A DNA stretch of 64,000 nt from positions 1,798,001 through 1,862,000 of the forward strand of contig NZ_CP046913.1 of NCBI RefSeq assembly GCF_009789675.1, in the 5' to 3' direction. The notes beneath the pieces were generated by a model. The model was given only the letters and a program-made list of their open reading frames with translations. It made no database searches and was not told the DNA's origin. The stretch is from Paraburkholderia acidisoli. Its GTDB lineage: Bacteria > Pseudomonadota > Gammaproteobacteria > Burkholderiales > Burkholderiaceae. A program made the translations under genes and the position numbers. Of this stretch, positions 29,190-38,544 are shown in pieces (position 1 is the first letter of the stretch; each line of letters starts with the position of its first letter).

Positions 29190-30935
29190 TTATTTCTTCA
29201 TGGCCGCGCTTTGCGGATTGAGGTTCGTGAGCCGGCCGCTCTCCGTCCCGGCCGACTCGTCGATGACGGCGTTGATCAAGGTCGGCTTGCCCGAGGCGAT
29301 CGCGCCAAGCAGCGCTTCGGTCAATTCTTCAGGCGTACTGACGTTGTGCCCGATGCCGCCGAACGCCTCGATCATCTTGTCGTAGCGCGCGCCCTTCACG
29401 AATACCGTGGGCGCGACGTCCGCGCCGCCGGTCGGATTCACGTCGGTGCCGCGATACACACCGTTGTTGTTGAACACGATCGTGCACACCGGCAGGTCGT
29501 AGCGGCAGATCGTCTCGAGTTCCATGCCCGAGAAGCCGAACGCGCTGTCGCCCTCGATCGCCACAACCTGTGTCCCGCTCGTGACCGCCGCGCCGATCGC
29601 GAAGCCCATGCCGATCCCCATGATCCCCCACGTGCCCGAGTCGAAGCGTTTGCGCGGCTGATACATGTCGATGATGCTGCGCGCGTAGTCGAGCGTGTTG
29701 GCGCCTTCGTTGACCACATTGATGTCGGGGCGCGTCTTGAGCACGTCGCGTATCGCGCGCAGCGCACTGTGGAAGTTCATCGGCGAGGGATTCTTCGCCA
29801 GCGTTGCGGCCATCTTCTCGAGATTCTTGTTCTTGCGCTCGGCGATGGCCGCGATCCATTCAGCGGGCGGCTGCGGGAAGTTCGCGCCCAGTCCCGCGAC
29901 GAGCGCTTCCACGCACGAGCCGATATCGCCGATCACGGGTGCTTCGATCGCCACATTGCTGTCGATCTCGGTAGGCGCGATATCGATCTGCACGAACTGC
30001 TTCGGCCCGGCCGCCGCGCCCCACGTCTTGCCCTTGCCGTGCGAGAGCAGCCAGTTCAGGCGCGCACCGATCAGCACCACGGCGTCGGCCTCCGCGAGCA
30101 CGAACGAGCGCGCGGCGGACGCCGACTGCTCGTGCGTATCGGGCAGCAGACCCTTCGCCATCGACATGGGCAGATACGGCACGCCGGTCTTTTCGATCAG
30201 TTCGCGAATCTGCGCGTCGGCCTGGGCGTAGGCCGCGCCCTTGCCGAGCAGGATCAGCGGACGCTTCGCACTCCTGATGACATTGAGCGCACGCTGCACC
30301 GAGTCGGGCGCGGGCAGCTGACGCGGCGCGGCATCCACGACCTTGACGAGCGACTGCTGGGCCTTCACGGCGTCGATCGTCTGCGCGAGCAGCTTCGCGG
30401 GCAAGTCGAGATACACGCCGCCCGGGCGCCCCGAAACCGCCGCGCGAATCGCACGCGCCACACCGATGCCGATGTCCTCCGCATGCAGCACGCGATACGC
30501 GGCCTTCGCATACGGCTTCGCGGCATTGAGCTGGTCCATCTCTTCGTAATCGCCCTGCTGCAGGTCGACGATCTCGCGCTCGCTCGAGCCGCTGATGAGA
30601 ATCATCGGGAAGCAGTTCGTGGTCGCGTTGGCGAGCGCGGTCAGGCCGTTGAGAAAGCCCGGTGCCGAGACCGTCAGGCAGATGCCCGGCTTTTTCGTCA
30701 TATAGCCCGCCACCGCCGCCGCGTTGCCGGCGTTCTGCTCGTGACGGAACCCGATGAAGCGCATGCCTTCCGCTTGCGCGAGCCGCGCGAGGTCGGTGAT
30801 GGGAATACCGACGAGACCGAAGATCGTGTCGATATCGTTGAGTTTCAGCGCGTCGATGACGAGGTGAAAACCATCGGTCGTTTGCTGCGCTTGCGGCGCG
30901 TCCTGCTGCGCCTCGTTGATGCCTGCTTCTGCCAT
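29190..30935 (-). CDS. oxc: oxalyl-CoA decarboxylase
   Basis: A 581-residue thiamine-diphosphate enzyme converting oxalyl-CoA to formyl-CoA and CO2. The N-terminal PYR domain carries the cofactor Glu in [19 protein letters not shown]. The central domain follows. The C-terminal PP domain has the ThDP motif [36 protein letters not shown], i.e. GDS followed ~28 residues later by NN. The C-terminal lid is rich in Gly/Ser/Asn. The start [11 protein letters not shown] is preceded by GGAGAC. Together with frc it lets the cell degrade oxalate. Confidence 0.96.
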   Translation of the reverse strand: MAEAGINEAQQDAPQAQQTTDGFHLVIDALKLNDIDTIFGLVGIPITDLARLAQAEGMRFIGFRHEQNAGNAAAVAGYMTKKPGICLTVSAPGFLNGLTALANATTNCFPMILISGSSEREIVDLQQGDYEEMDQLNAAKPYAKAAYRVLHAEDIGIGVARAIRAAVSGRPGGVYLDLPAKLLAQTIDAVKAQQSLVKVVDAAPRQLPAPDSVQRALNVIRSAKRPLILLGKGAAYAQADAQIRELIEKTGVPYLPMSMAKGLLPDTHEQSASAARSFVLAEADAVVLIGARLNWLLSHGKGKTWGAAAGPKQFVQIDIAPTEIDSNVAIEAPVIGDIGSCVEALVAGLGANFPQPPAEWIAAIAERKNKNLEKMAATLAKNPSPMNFHSALRAIRDVLKTRPDINVVNEGANTLDYARSIIDMYQPRKRFDSGTWGIMGIGMGFAIGAAVTSGTQVVAIEGDSAFGFSGMELETICRYDLPVCTIVFNNNGVYRGTDVNPTGGADVAPTVFVKGARYDKMIEAFGGIGHNVSTPEELTEALLGAIASGKPTLINAVIDESAGTESGRLTNLNPQSAAMKK

Positions 30936-30994
30936 GACGTCTCCTCTTTGGCGGGGCGTTTGTGAGTACTCGATCTGGGCTAGCGAGTCGTGAT

Positions 30995-31020
30995 ATACAA
31001 TATTCCACACACAATATTAG
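30995..31020 (-). promoter_or_regulatory. putative GntR operator in the oxc promoter region
   Basis: ATACAATATT (30995-31004) and ACAATATT (31011-31018) are direct repeats 16 bp apart, 60-80 bp upstream of oxc. The core ATACAATAT recurs upstream of the GntR gene at 31944-31952. Confidence 0.45.
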
Positions 31021-31162
31021 TCAAGACGTTTTTTCCCGCTTCACATGACGTCCCGACACTTTTTGATACGGACTCCGTAATATTCCTTTCGTCTTGCCGA
31101 AGCGATTCAGACGACCACGCTATCGATGCACCTCGCTCATGCGTACGAGGTCTGAATGCCGC

Positions 31163-31882
31163 TCAATCGAGGAAGTCGCAGTTCGCTTCCACGAACAGCG
31201 CCAGGTCGATCGAGTGCTGTCGCACGAGCCGCTCGACCCGCTCGGTATCGCGTGCTTCGAGCGCCTCGATAATGCGCATGTGATCGACGATCGAACGCGA
31301 CGCCCGATCGCTCTGCGCGATCGTCATGCGCCGGATCGCGCGCACATGCATGAAGATGTTCTTGATGGTGTCGACGATGATGGGCGACTTCGACAACTCC
31401 ACGAGCGACTGGTGGAACATGATGTTCGCTTCGGAGTACTCCTCGATATGCTCGGAAGGCGTGGCATCGTCGAAAGTGGCGAACATGTAGCGCAGATTCG
31501 CAATGTCGTCGTCGGAGGCACGCTGCGTGGCGAGGCGTGCCGCGATACTCTCGAGCGCCGCCCACATATAGATCATCTCCACGATCTCCTTGCGCGTCTT
31601 GCGCAGGATGTACACGCCGCGCCGCGGCACCGTGCGCAGAAACCCTTCCTGTTCCAGCAGCGTCATGGCCTCGCGCACCGGCGTGCGGCTCACGCCGAGC
31701 TTCTCGGTCAACTCTTTCTCATCGAGACGAATTTCGTCTCGCGAGCGATAGATGTCGGTTTCCGCAATCGCCTGCTTGAGCCGTGCATAAGCCTGATCGC
31801 GCAGCGACGCGCTCGCGTTGATCGGTTCGAGCGCCAACGTGATGGGAAGGGCTCCGGCAACTTCGTGGTTTTCGGCGGACAT
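31163..31882 (-). CDS. GntR-family regulator (FCD type), likely oxalate-module regulator
   Basis: 239 residues. The winged HTH at ~28-95 has the recognition segment LGVSRTPVREAMTLLEQEGFLRTVPRRGVYI. The C-terminal FCD domain shows MIYMWAALESIAARLA, NIMFHQSLVELSKSP, RRMTIAQSDRASRSIVDHMRIIEAL and a terminal RQHSIDLALF. The metal-site residues Asp/His are present. It lies 228 bp upstream of oxc in the same direction, so it is the obvious candidate regulator of oxc-frc and probably of itself through the shared ATACAATAT motif. Confidence 0.88.
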   Translation of the reverse strand: MSAENHEVAGALPITLALEPINASASLRDQAYARLKQAIAETDIYRSRDEIRLDEKELTEKLGVSRTPVREAMTLLEQEGFLRTVPRRGVYILRKTRKEIVEMIYMWAALESIAARLATQRASDDDIANLRYMFATFDDATPSEHIEEYSEANIMFHQSLVELSKSPIIVDTIKNIFMHVRAIRRMTIAQSDRASRSIVDHMRIIEALEARDTERVERLVRQHSIDLALFVEANCDFLD

Positions 31883-31943
31883 CGGTCGTGTGTCTCCAAC
31901 GTTCTGTGTAGCCGTCGCTGCGCTAGAAAATTTCTTATTTCAA

Positions 31944-31952
31944 ATACAATAT
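31944..31952 (-). promoter_or_regulatory. putative GntR operator upstream of its own gene
   Basis: ATACAATAT, identical to the core of the motif in front of oxc, ~62 bp upstream of the regulator's start codon. Confidence 0.4.
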
Positions 31953-32117
31953 ATCAGTGATTCGAGAAGCGCTACGCCGGGTTTACGCGCAACCACGCAT
32001 CCCCTCCAATCCATAAATGATGATTTATTTTTATCGAAAAAAACTTTAACTATCGTTTATCGTTCGCGACTTCTACGCTGTCCTCATGTCACTCCCCTTC
32101 ATCGACAGGAGACCGCC

Positions 32118-32459
32118 ATGAGCCACTCGATCGCCGCGCACGACCCGCAACTCGACGCGCAACTGTGCGCCTTCAACAGCGCTTTCGCCGAACTGGGGTT
32201 GCGCTTTCGCTGGGACGCGCAGACGCTCAACGCGCTCGCGTCGCTCCACGGCGAACAGGCGCGCGTGGCCGCTTACATCGAGATGCATCACGCGCATCTG
32301 TTGAAGGCTTACACGATGGAGTTTTTGTGCGAGGCGATTCTCGCGCGCAAGAATGCGCAAGCGCCTGGCGAATGGCCGCTCGCGCGCGGCACCACTTACG
32401 CGGCGAACGCCACCCAGGGCTGGCACGAAGCCGGACTGCCCGCACTCGCGGGCGCATGA
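32118..32459 (+). CDS. conserved hypothetical protein near the oxalate module
   Basis: A 113-residue, His-rich protein (AYIEMHHAHLLKAYTMEFLCEAILARKN) with a good RBS (AGGAGACC). It is hydrophilic and helical with no signal peptide. It is divergent from the GntR gene, so the same AT-rich intergenic region may control both. No family is recognised. Confidence 0.6.
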   Translation: MSHSIAAHDPQLDAQLCAFNSAFAELGLRFRWDAQTLNALASLHGEQARVAAYIEMHHAHLLKAYTMEFLCEAILARKNAQAPGEWPLARGTTYAANATQGWHEAGLPALAGA

Positions 32460-32573
32460 AGACGAAGCCCGTCTGGATCGGCGCGCGAAACGTGCGATCC
32501 AGACGCGTTAGCTATCGATCGATGCGAAGGGTGGATGCGAGGGGTCGATGCAAAGGGTCGATCCGCGCAACGC

Positions 32574-34292
32574 TTATGCGCCGCCGCGCGCCTCGGCTTC
32601 GTCTTCCTGAAGCTTGCGCCAGAGAATCTTGCCGCTGCCCGACTTCGGCAATTGCTCGACGAACTGCACGATGCGCGGCGCCTTGTAGCTCGCCATGTTC
32701 TCGTGCGCCCACGCGACGATGTCCGCCTCGGTCACACCGCCGGGGTGCTGGGGATCGAGCACGACCACGGCCTTGACGGTCTCGCCGCGCCGCGCGTCCT
32801 GTGCGCCGATGATGCACACCTCCTTGATGGCCGGATGGCGATACATCAACGCCTCGACCTCCGCGGGCCAGACCTTGAAGCCCGACGCATTGATCATGCG
32901 CTTGAGGCGGTCGGTCATGAAGTAATAGCCTTCTTCGTCGCGGCGCACGAGGTCGCCGGTGCGCAGAAAGCGCTTGCCGTCGCGTTCGACGAACGCTTCG
33001 TGCGTGGCGGCGGGATTGCGCCAATAGCCTTGCATCACTTGCGGCGCATGCATGATGAGTTCGCCGGACTCGCCGGGCGCGACCGCTTCGAGCGTGATGG
33101 GATCGACCACCCGCGCGTCGACGTCGAATACCGGAATGCCGAGACATTGCGGCTTGGGCCGCTGCGGCGGATTGATGTGCGTGGCTGCCATTGTCTCCGA
33201 CATGCCATAGCCTTCCACGAAGTCGAGGCCGGTCAGATCCTTGAGCTTCTTCACGACGGCGTCCGGCATGGTCGCGCCGCCGCCGCGCATGCCCTTGAGA
33301 CTCGACAGATCGTATTCGTCAATGCGCGGATTCGAAATGAAGTCGACCACCATCGTCGAGATCGCCTGCCAGCCCGTAATGCGGTAATGCTCGATCGCGC
33401 GCGCAGCCGCGTCGCGGTCCCAGCGCGGCATCAGCACCACGGTCGAGCCGTTGTAGAGCGGGCTGTTCATGCCACCCTGCATGCCTGTCACGTGAAAGAG
33501 CGGCAGCACCGACAACTGCACCGCGTCCTGCTGGGTGCCGAACCAGTTGCAGCCGCCCACGGCCGTGCACATCACGCTGCGATGCGTATGCATGCACCCC
33601 TTCGGCTTGCCCGTGGTGCCCGAGGTGTAAGGCATCACGCACAGGTCGTCGGGGCCGGCCGTGAGCGCGCCGGGCGCATGACGCGCCTCGAGCACGTCGG
33701 CCCAGTGCGCGACGCCCGGACCGTTCACACTGCGCGGCGCGCTCACGAATTCGGGCGGCGGCGCGAACGGCTCGCGCTGCAAATAGTCGCGGTACGTCGC
33801 GACGATCAGGTGGCGCAACCCCTCGCCCGCCTCGTCCCGCGTGCGCACGAGCGGCGCGATACGCGCATAGAGATCCTGCGCGACGAAGGCCGTCGTCGCG
33901 CCGCTGTCTGCCACGTAGTGCGCGAGTTCGTCGGTGAGATTCATCGGGTTCACGGGCACGACCACGGCGTTCGCCCGCAGAATGCCGTAGTAGGCAATGA
34001 CCCATTGCGGACTGTTCTGCAGATAGAGCAGCACGCGATCGCCCGCCTTCACGCCGCACTGCTGCTGCAGATAACCGGCCACGCGCTCCGCTTCGTCCTT
34101 GAACTGCGCGAACGTCACCGGCGTGTCGTAGAACACCAGAAAGGGCTTGTCGGGATAGCGCGCCGCCGAGACTTCGGCGTTATAGAACAGGTTCGTTTGC
34201 GGAATGCTCAGGTGCCGTGAGAGCTGCGGCGGCCAATGTGGCGAAACATGCGCCGTCGATAGTTCGGAATGCGTATGAGTGGACCTGAACAT
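32574..34292 (-). CDS. AMP-dependent acyl-CoA synthetase (fatty-acid-CoA ligase family)
   Basis: A 572-residue adenylate-forming enzyme. The ATP-grasping loop is YTSGTTGKPKGCMHTH (~residue 225). The A5 motif is VEGYGMSET, the A7 motif FLRTGDLVRRDEEGYYFMTDRLKRMINASGFKVWPAEVE, and the A10 lysine region KSGSGKILWRKL is present, so both half-reactions should be catalysed. It has no membrane segment. It follows an SDR gene by 87 bp on the same strand, which suggests a small acyl-CoA or hydroxyacid catabolic unit. The substrate chain length is unknown. Confidence 0.9.
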   Translation of the reverse strand: MFRSTHTHSELSTAHVSPHWPPQLSRHLSIPQTNLFYNAEVSAARYPDKPFLVFYDTPVTFAQFKDEAERVAGYLQQQCGVKAGDRVLLYLQNSPQWVIAYYGILRANAVVVPVNPMNLTDELAHYVADSGATTAFVAQDLYARIAPLVRTRDEAGEGLRHLIVATYRDYLQREPFAPPPEFVSAPRSVNGPGVAHWADVLEARHAPGALTAGPDDLCVMPYTSGTTGKPKGCMHTHRSVMCTAVGGCNWFGTQQDAVQLSVLPLFHVTGMQGGMNSPLYNGSTVVLMPRWDRDAAARAIEHYRITGWQAISTMVVDFISNPRIDEYDLSSLKGMRGGGATMPDAVVKKLKDLTGLDFVEGYGMSETMAATHINPPQRPKPQCLGIPVFDVDARVVDPITLEAVAPGESGELIMHAPQVMQGYWRNPAATHEAFVERDGKRFLRTGDLVRRDEEGYYFMTDRLKRMINASGFKVWPAEVEALMYRHPAIKEVCIIGAQDARRGETVKAVVVLDPQHPGGVTEADIVAWAHENMASYKAPRIVQFVEQLPKSGSGKILWRKLQEDEAEARGGA

Positions 34293-34379
34293 GGCAGCTT
34301 CTCGTCTCCGGAATCTTGCGTGAATCACGCGGCGCGGGCACGCCACCGCATGCGCCCGCGTCTCGCACGGCGATATCGC

Positions 34380-35153
34380 TCAAACGACGCTCGCGCCGCC
34401 GTCGACGGCCAGATACTGCCCCGTCACGTGCCGCGACGCGCGGCTCGCGAGAAACACCACGGCGCCCTTGAGATCGTCGTCGTCACCGAGACGATGCAGC
34501 GGCGTCTGCTCGACGACGGTCTGGCCGAGCTTGTCGAGCAACCCCGCCGTCATCTTCGAGGGAAAGAAACCCGGGCAGATCGCATTCACGTTGATGTCGT
34601 ACTTGCCCCATTCGGCCGCCAGCGCGCGCGTGAAATTGATGGCCGCCGCCTTCGAGGTGTTGTAGGCGATCGTCTGCATGGGCCCGAGCGAGCCTTTGAG
34701 ACCGGCGATGGACGCCACGTTGATGATCTTGCCGTGGCGCCGCGCGATCATGCTGCGCTTGCCCACCTCGCGCGCGAGAAAGAACGGTGCGTTCACGTTG
34801 AGGTTCATGACCTTGTGCCACGCCTCGTCGGGATAGTCCTCGGCGGGCGCGCCCCACGTGGCGCCCGCGTTGTTCACGAGTATGTCGATCTGGCCGCGCG
34901 CGGCGAGCGTGGCGTCCACCAGCGGCGCAACGGCGGCCGGGTTTTGCAGGTCGCTCACGATCGTGGTGGCGTCCACGCCGAGTTCGCGCAACTGGCTCGA
35001 TGCCTGCGCGAGTTCGTCGGCCTTGCGCGCCGTGATGACGACGCGGCAGCCCATCTCGCCGAGCGCCTGCGCCATCTGCAAACCCAGCCCGCGCGAGCCG
35101 CCCGTGATGAGCGCCACCTGCCCGTCCAGATCGAACAATTCCCTGACCCGCAT
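34380..35153 (-). CDS. short-chain dehydrogenase/reductase
   Basis: 257 residues. The NAD(P) loop is ITGGSRGLGLQMAQAL (TGxxxGxG). ILVNNAGATW and the catalytic Ser/Tyr/Lys set (INVASIAGLKG, then AYNTSKAAAINF) are present, with a C-terminal CPGFFPSKMT and VTGQYLAVDGGASV. Arg in ITARKADEL after the second strand favours NADP. It probably feeds or receives the product of the acyl-CoA ligase that follows. Confidence 0.92.
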   Translation of the reverse strand: MRVRELFDLDGQVALITGGSRGLGLQMAQALGEMGCRVVITARKADELAQASSQLRELGVDATTIVSDLQNPAAVAPLVDATLAARGQIDILVNNAGATWGAPAEDYPDEAWHKVMNLNVNAPFFLAREVGKRSMIARRHGKIINVASIAGLKGSLGPMQTIAYNTSKAAAINFTRALAAEWGKYDINVNAICPGFFPSKMTAGLLDKLGQTVVEQTPLHRLGDDDDLKGAVVFLASRASRHVTGQYLAVDGGASVV

Positions 35154-35404
35154 GTTCTCGTCTCCATTGTCTCGTTGATCGCGGAATTTCATGATGCGAA
35201 ATTCGTCGATGGACAAACGATTCTAGCGACCTGCTTCGCCGAGGACAATAAGGAAAAGCACGATCGTTCCATAAAACGCGCCATGCATCGCCCGGCCGCG
35301 CGCGGCGGGCTGGAGGTCGATACATCTCAGAATTGTCCGATTCATTTACGGGAGCACGGCTGTAAGAATTTTCCTCATCCTTTGTTCGCCGATGACCCTC
35401 TCCC

Positions 35405-36835
35405 ATGCCCGCCTCTTCCGAACAGCGGCTGCTCGCCGCCTTGCAAGCGCACGCCCACGCGCCTGAAAACGTCGATCGCCTCGTCGAAATCTGCAACGCG
35501 CTGATCCACGTGCGCCGCAACGAACAAATGCTGCCATGGGCCGACAAGGGTCTCGCGCTCGAACCCACGCATTGTGGGCTGCTTTACGCACGCGCTCACG
35601 CACTGCGCCTGCTCGGCCGTCACGCCGAAGCCGCGGCAAGCTGGCGCGCGCATCGCTCGCTCGCCTGGCCGCCGCTCTATTGCGAAACGCGGCTTGGCCG
35701 CGACCTCTATCTCAGCGGTGAGATCGCGAGCGCGATCGAACTCCTGAGCGAGGCCGTGCGTACCGCGGGCGACAGCGAGGAACGCGACGCGCAGAAGGCG
35801 CGCAAGTGGCTTGCCGAAGCGCTGCTCGCGACCGGCGACCCCGCGGGCTTCACGCATTGGCTCGCGCGCAATCGCGGCGACAGCGGCAGCTACCGCTACG
35901 CCGAAGCGCCCATGTGGAACGGCCAGCGCGACCTGCGCGGCGAACGCGTGCTCGTCACGCATCAGATGGGTTACGGCGACCAGTTCCTGCTGTACGCGAG
36001 CCTGCGTCATTGGCTCGACGCGGGCGCGACCGTCATGTTCACCTGCGACCCGCCCATTCACGGCTTGCTGCAGGCATCGTGGCCTGACTGCACAGTGGTG
36101 CCGACGGAACGTCCGCTCGCGGTCGCCACGACCTTGCCGCCCGAAGCACTCGCGGCCGCGCGTGCTTTCGCGCCTACATTGCAGGCCACGCTGCTGCATC
36201 TGCCTTTGCTCACCCAACACGACAGCACGCCGCCCACGCCCTTTTTCCCCGCGTATCTGCGCGCCCCCGAAGATGCGCGCGCTCGCGCCGCCACATGGGC
36301 GCAAGCGCTGCGCGCGCGCCGTCCGGGCAAGCGGCTCGCCGGGCTCTTCTGGGACTGCGCGCAGCATCGCGTCGCCAGCAACGGCAGCAAGGAGCGCTGC
36401 TGGGCGGGCTTGCGCAGCGTGCCGCTCGCGCAAATCGAGCGGCTCACGCTGGACCCGGCACTCGCACGTGAGGTGGAATTCGTGAGTCTCCACCATCCGG
36501 CCGCCGAGATGCAGAGCGGCACGCCACGCGGCGCGATTTCGCACTACGGCCCCGGCATCGCGACATTCGCCGACACCGCCGCGTGTCTCGAACAGCTCGA
36601 CGCCGTTATCAGCGTGGACGCGGCGCTCGCCAATCTCGGCGCGATGTCCGGCAAACCCACCGCCGTGCTGGCGAACCCCACGGGCGAATGGCGTTGGGGC
36701 CATGCGGCGACCAGCGGCGCGCGCTCGCCGTGGATGACCGGCGTCACGGTGCTGCGCCAGACCGAAATGGGCGACTGGCGTGACGTCATTTCGCAGGCCA
36801 CGGGTTGGTTACTCGCGCCAGGACCGGGCGCTTAA
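35405..36835 (+). CDS. TPR protein with glycosyltransferase-family-9-like domain
   Basis: 476 residues. The first ~150 residues are helical repeats of TPR type (LVEICNALIHVRRNEQMLPWADKGLALEP, ARAHALRLLGRHAEAAASW). The rest resembles the glycosyltransferase-9 fold: RVLVTHQMGYGDQFLLYASLRHWLDAG, a typical N-terminal Rossmann start with the GxGDQ motif, and a C-terminal nucleotide-binding end with LDAVISVDAALANLGAMSGKPTAVL. It lacks a signal peptide. It stands alone with no polysaccharide genes beside it. A truncated relative is at 5639-6070. Confidence 0.75.
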   Translation: MPASSEQRLLAALQAHAHAPENVDRLVEICNALIHVRRNEQMLPWADKGLALEPTHCGLLYARAHALRLLGRHAEAAASWRAHRSLAWPPLYCETRLGRDLYLSGEIASAIELLSEAVRTAGDSEERDAQKARKWLAEALLATGDPAGFTHWLARNRGDSGSYRYAEAPMWNGQRDLRGERVLVTHQMGYGDQFLLYASLRHWLDAGATVMFTCDPPIHGLLQASWPDCTVVPTERPLAVATTLPPEALAAARAFAPTLQATLLHLPLLTQHDSTPPTPFFPAYLRAPEDARARAATWAQALRARRPGKRLAGLFWDCAQHRVASNGSKERCWAGLRSVPLAQIERLTLDPALAREVEFVSLHHPAAEMQSGTPRGAISHYGPGIATFADTAACLEQLDAVISVDAALANLGAMSGKPTAVLANPTGEWRWGHAATSGARSPWMTGVTVLRQTEMGDWRDVISQATGWLLAPGPGA

Positions 36836-37133
36836 TACGCCCACGCTTACGCGCGCATAATCGATTCGCCATTCCGACGTTAGTTTTCTTTTAAAGCGAT
36901 TTCAAACCGACCCGACTCCTTCAATATAATTACATTTTAATTACGATTAAAACAAAATACTTTCAATCCATACACGCGTTCTCCAGGGATTAGTACCGGG
37001 TTGCAGCCGTCATGCATGCAAATGTTTAATGCCGGGCGTACACTCCGGGCAGGCCCGCAGCGGGGTCTGCCAAGCCACACGAAGCAATGCCGGGAGACAA
37101 GGCATTGCCCCGTATCCAAGGAGAACAAACAAC
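36836..37133 (+). promoter_or_regulatory. promoter/leader region of the MFS gene, with an RBS-proximal hairpin
   Basis: AT-rich up to about 36980, then GC-rich. A perfect hairpin GCAATGCC/GGCATTGC (37084-37108) with loop GGGAGACAA ends 9 bases before the RBS AAGGAG, so it could affect translation of the downstream gene. Confidence 0.4.
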
Positions 37134-38354
37134 ATGAGCTGGACGCGAGAACAGAAAAACGTCACGATCGCGGCGTATTTGGGGTGGACGCTGGATGCCT
37201 TTGATTTCTTTCTGACGGTTTTCGTTCTGAAAGACATTGCCACCGAATTCAACACGAAGATTCCCGCCGTGGCATTCGCCATTACGCTGACGCTCGCCAT
37301 GCGTCCGCTCGGCGCGCTGATATTCGGCCGGCTCGCCGATAAATACGGCCGCCGTCCCACGCTGATGGTCAATATCGCGTGTTATTCGCTGCTCGAATTG
37401 CTCTCGGGTTTCTCGCCCAATCTCACGACCTTCATCACGCTGCGCGCGCTGTTCGGCATCGCCATGGGTGGCGAATGGGGCGTGGGTTCGGCGCTCACGA
37501 TGGAAACCATTCCGCCCAAGGCACGCGGCCTCGTCTCGGGTCTGTTGCAGGCCGGTTATCCGAGCGGTTATCTGCTCGCATCGATCGTGTTCGGCGTGCT
37601 GTATCAGTACATTGGCTGGCGCGGCATGTTCTTCGTCGGTGTGCTGCCCGCGCTGCTGGTGCTCTATGTGCGCGCGCACGTGCCCGAGTCGCCGGCCTGG
37701 AAGGAAATGGAAAAGCGCCAGCGCCCGAGCCTGCTCGCCACGCTCAAGCACAACGCCGCGCTGTCCATCTACGCCATCGTGCTGATGACGGCGTTCAACT
37801 TCTTCTCGCACGGCACGCAGGATCTGTATCCGACCTTCCTGCGCGAGCAGCACCACTTCGACCCGCATACGGTTTCGCTCATCACGATCGTGCTGAACAT
37901 CGGCGCTATCGTGGGCGGTCTGTTCTTCGGCTCGATGTCGGAGAAGATCGGCCGCCGCCGCGCCATCTTCATCGCCGCGCTGATCGCGCTGCCGGTGCTG
38001 CCGCTGTGGGCGTTCTCGCAAGGTCCCGTGCTGCTCGCGCTGGGCGCGTTCCTCATGCAGATCTCGGTGCAAGGCGCGTGGGGCGTGATTCCCGTGCACC
38101 TCAACGAAATCTCGCCCGACGAAATTCGCGCGACCTTCCCCGGTCTCGTGTACCAGCTCGGCAACCTGTTCGCCTCGGTCAACGCCACCATGCAGGCGTC
38201 GCTCGCCGAGTCGCACGACAACAACTACGGCATGGCCATGGCGATCGTCGCCGGCACCGTGGCCGTGGTGATCGCCGTGCTGATCCTGTTCAGCCGCGAG
38301 CGCCGCGGGATCGACATGACGCAGACCGCGAAAGAGGTCTCGGCCAACGCGTGA
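37134..38354 (+). CDS. MFS transporter, sialate/lactate (SHS/JEN-like) type
   Basis: A 406-residue inner-membrane protein with 12 predicted helices. The A-loop motif is GRLADKYGRRPTLM between helices 2 and 3, repeated as GSMSEKIGRRRAIF in the second half. The start YLGWTLDAFDFFLTVFVLKDIA resembles proton symporters of lactate, pyruvate or sialate. RBS AAGGAG is 9 bases upstream. It has its own terminator. A carboxylate substrate is inferred; coupling to the oxalate genes 6 kb away is not supported. Confidence 0.88.
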   Translation: MSWTREQKNVTIAAYLGWTLDAFDFFLTVFVLKDIATEFNTKIPAVAFAITLTLAMRPLGALIFGRLADKYGRRPTLMVNIACYSLLELLSGFSPNLTTFITLRALFGIAMGGEWGVGSALTMETIPPKARGLVSGLLQAGYPSGYLLASIVFGVLYQYIGWRGMFFVGVLPALLVLYVRAHVPESPAWKEMEKRQRPSLLATLKHNAALSIYAIVLMTAFNFFSHGTQDLYPTFLREQHHFDPHTVSLITIVLNIGAIVGGLFFGSMSEKIGRRRAIFIAALIALPVLPLWAFSQGPVLLALGAFLMQISVQGAWGVIPVHLNEISPDEIRATFPGLVYQLGNLFASVNATMQASLAESHDNNYGMAMAIVAGTVAVVIAVLILFSRERRGIDMTQTAKEVSANA

Positions 38355-38400
38355 GGCGCGTGGGTTGCGACCCGCTCATGACGCACTGACGTCGTGACAC

Positions 38401-38435
38401 AAGGCCGTGCCGGGCTCGCCCGCACGGCCTTTTTT
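38401..38435 (+). terminator. terminator of the MFS gene
   Basis: AAGGCCGTGC...GCACGGCCTTTTTT is a perfect 10-bp stem with T6. Confidence 0.88.
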
Positions 38436-38544
38436 CATGCCGATGGCGGGTTGCCCGCGCCGCGCGGCGTTGCGGATAACACCGGTTGCGGGCACGGCGC
38501 GCAAAGCGGCATGATGACGATCATTCCTTGCCAGGAGGACCGGA

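Noticed and set aside
37134..38354. Oxalate/formate antiporter serving the oxc/frc module
   Set aside because: The N-terminal signature is that of sialate/lactate-type MFS carriers. The gene is 6 kb away, on the other strand, with its own promoter region and terminator.
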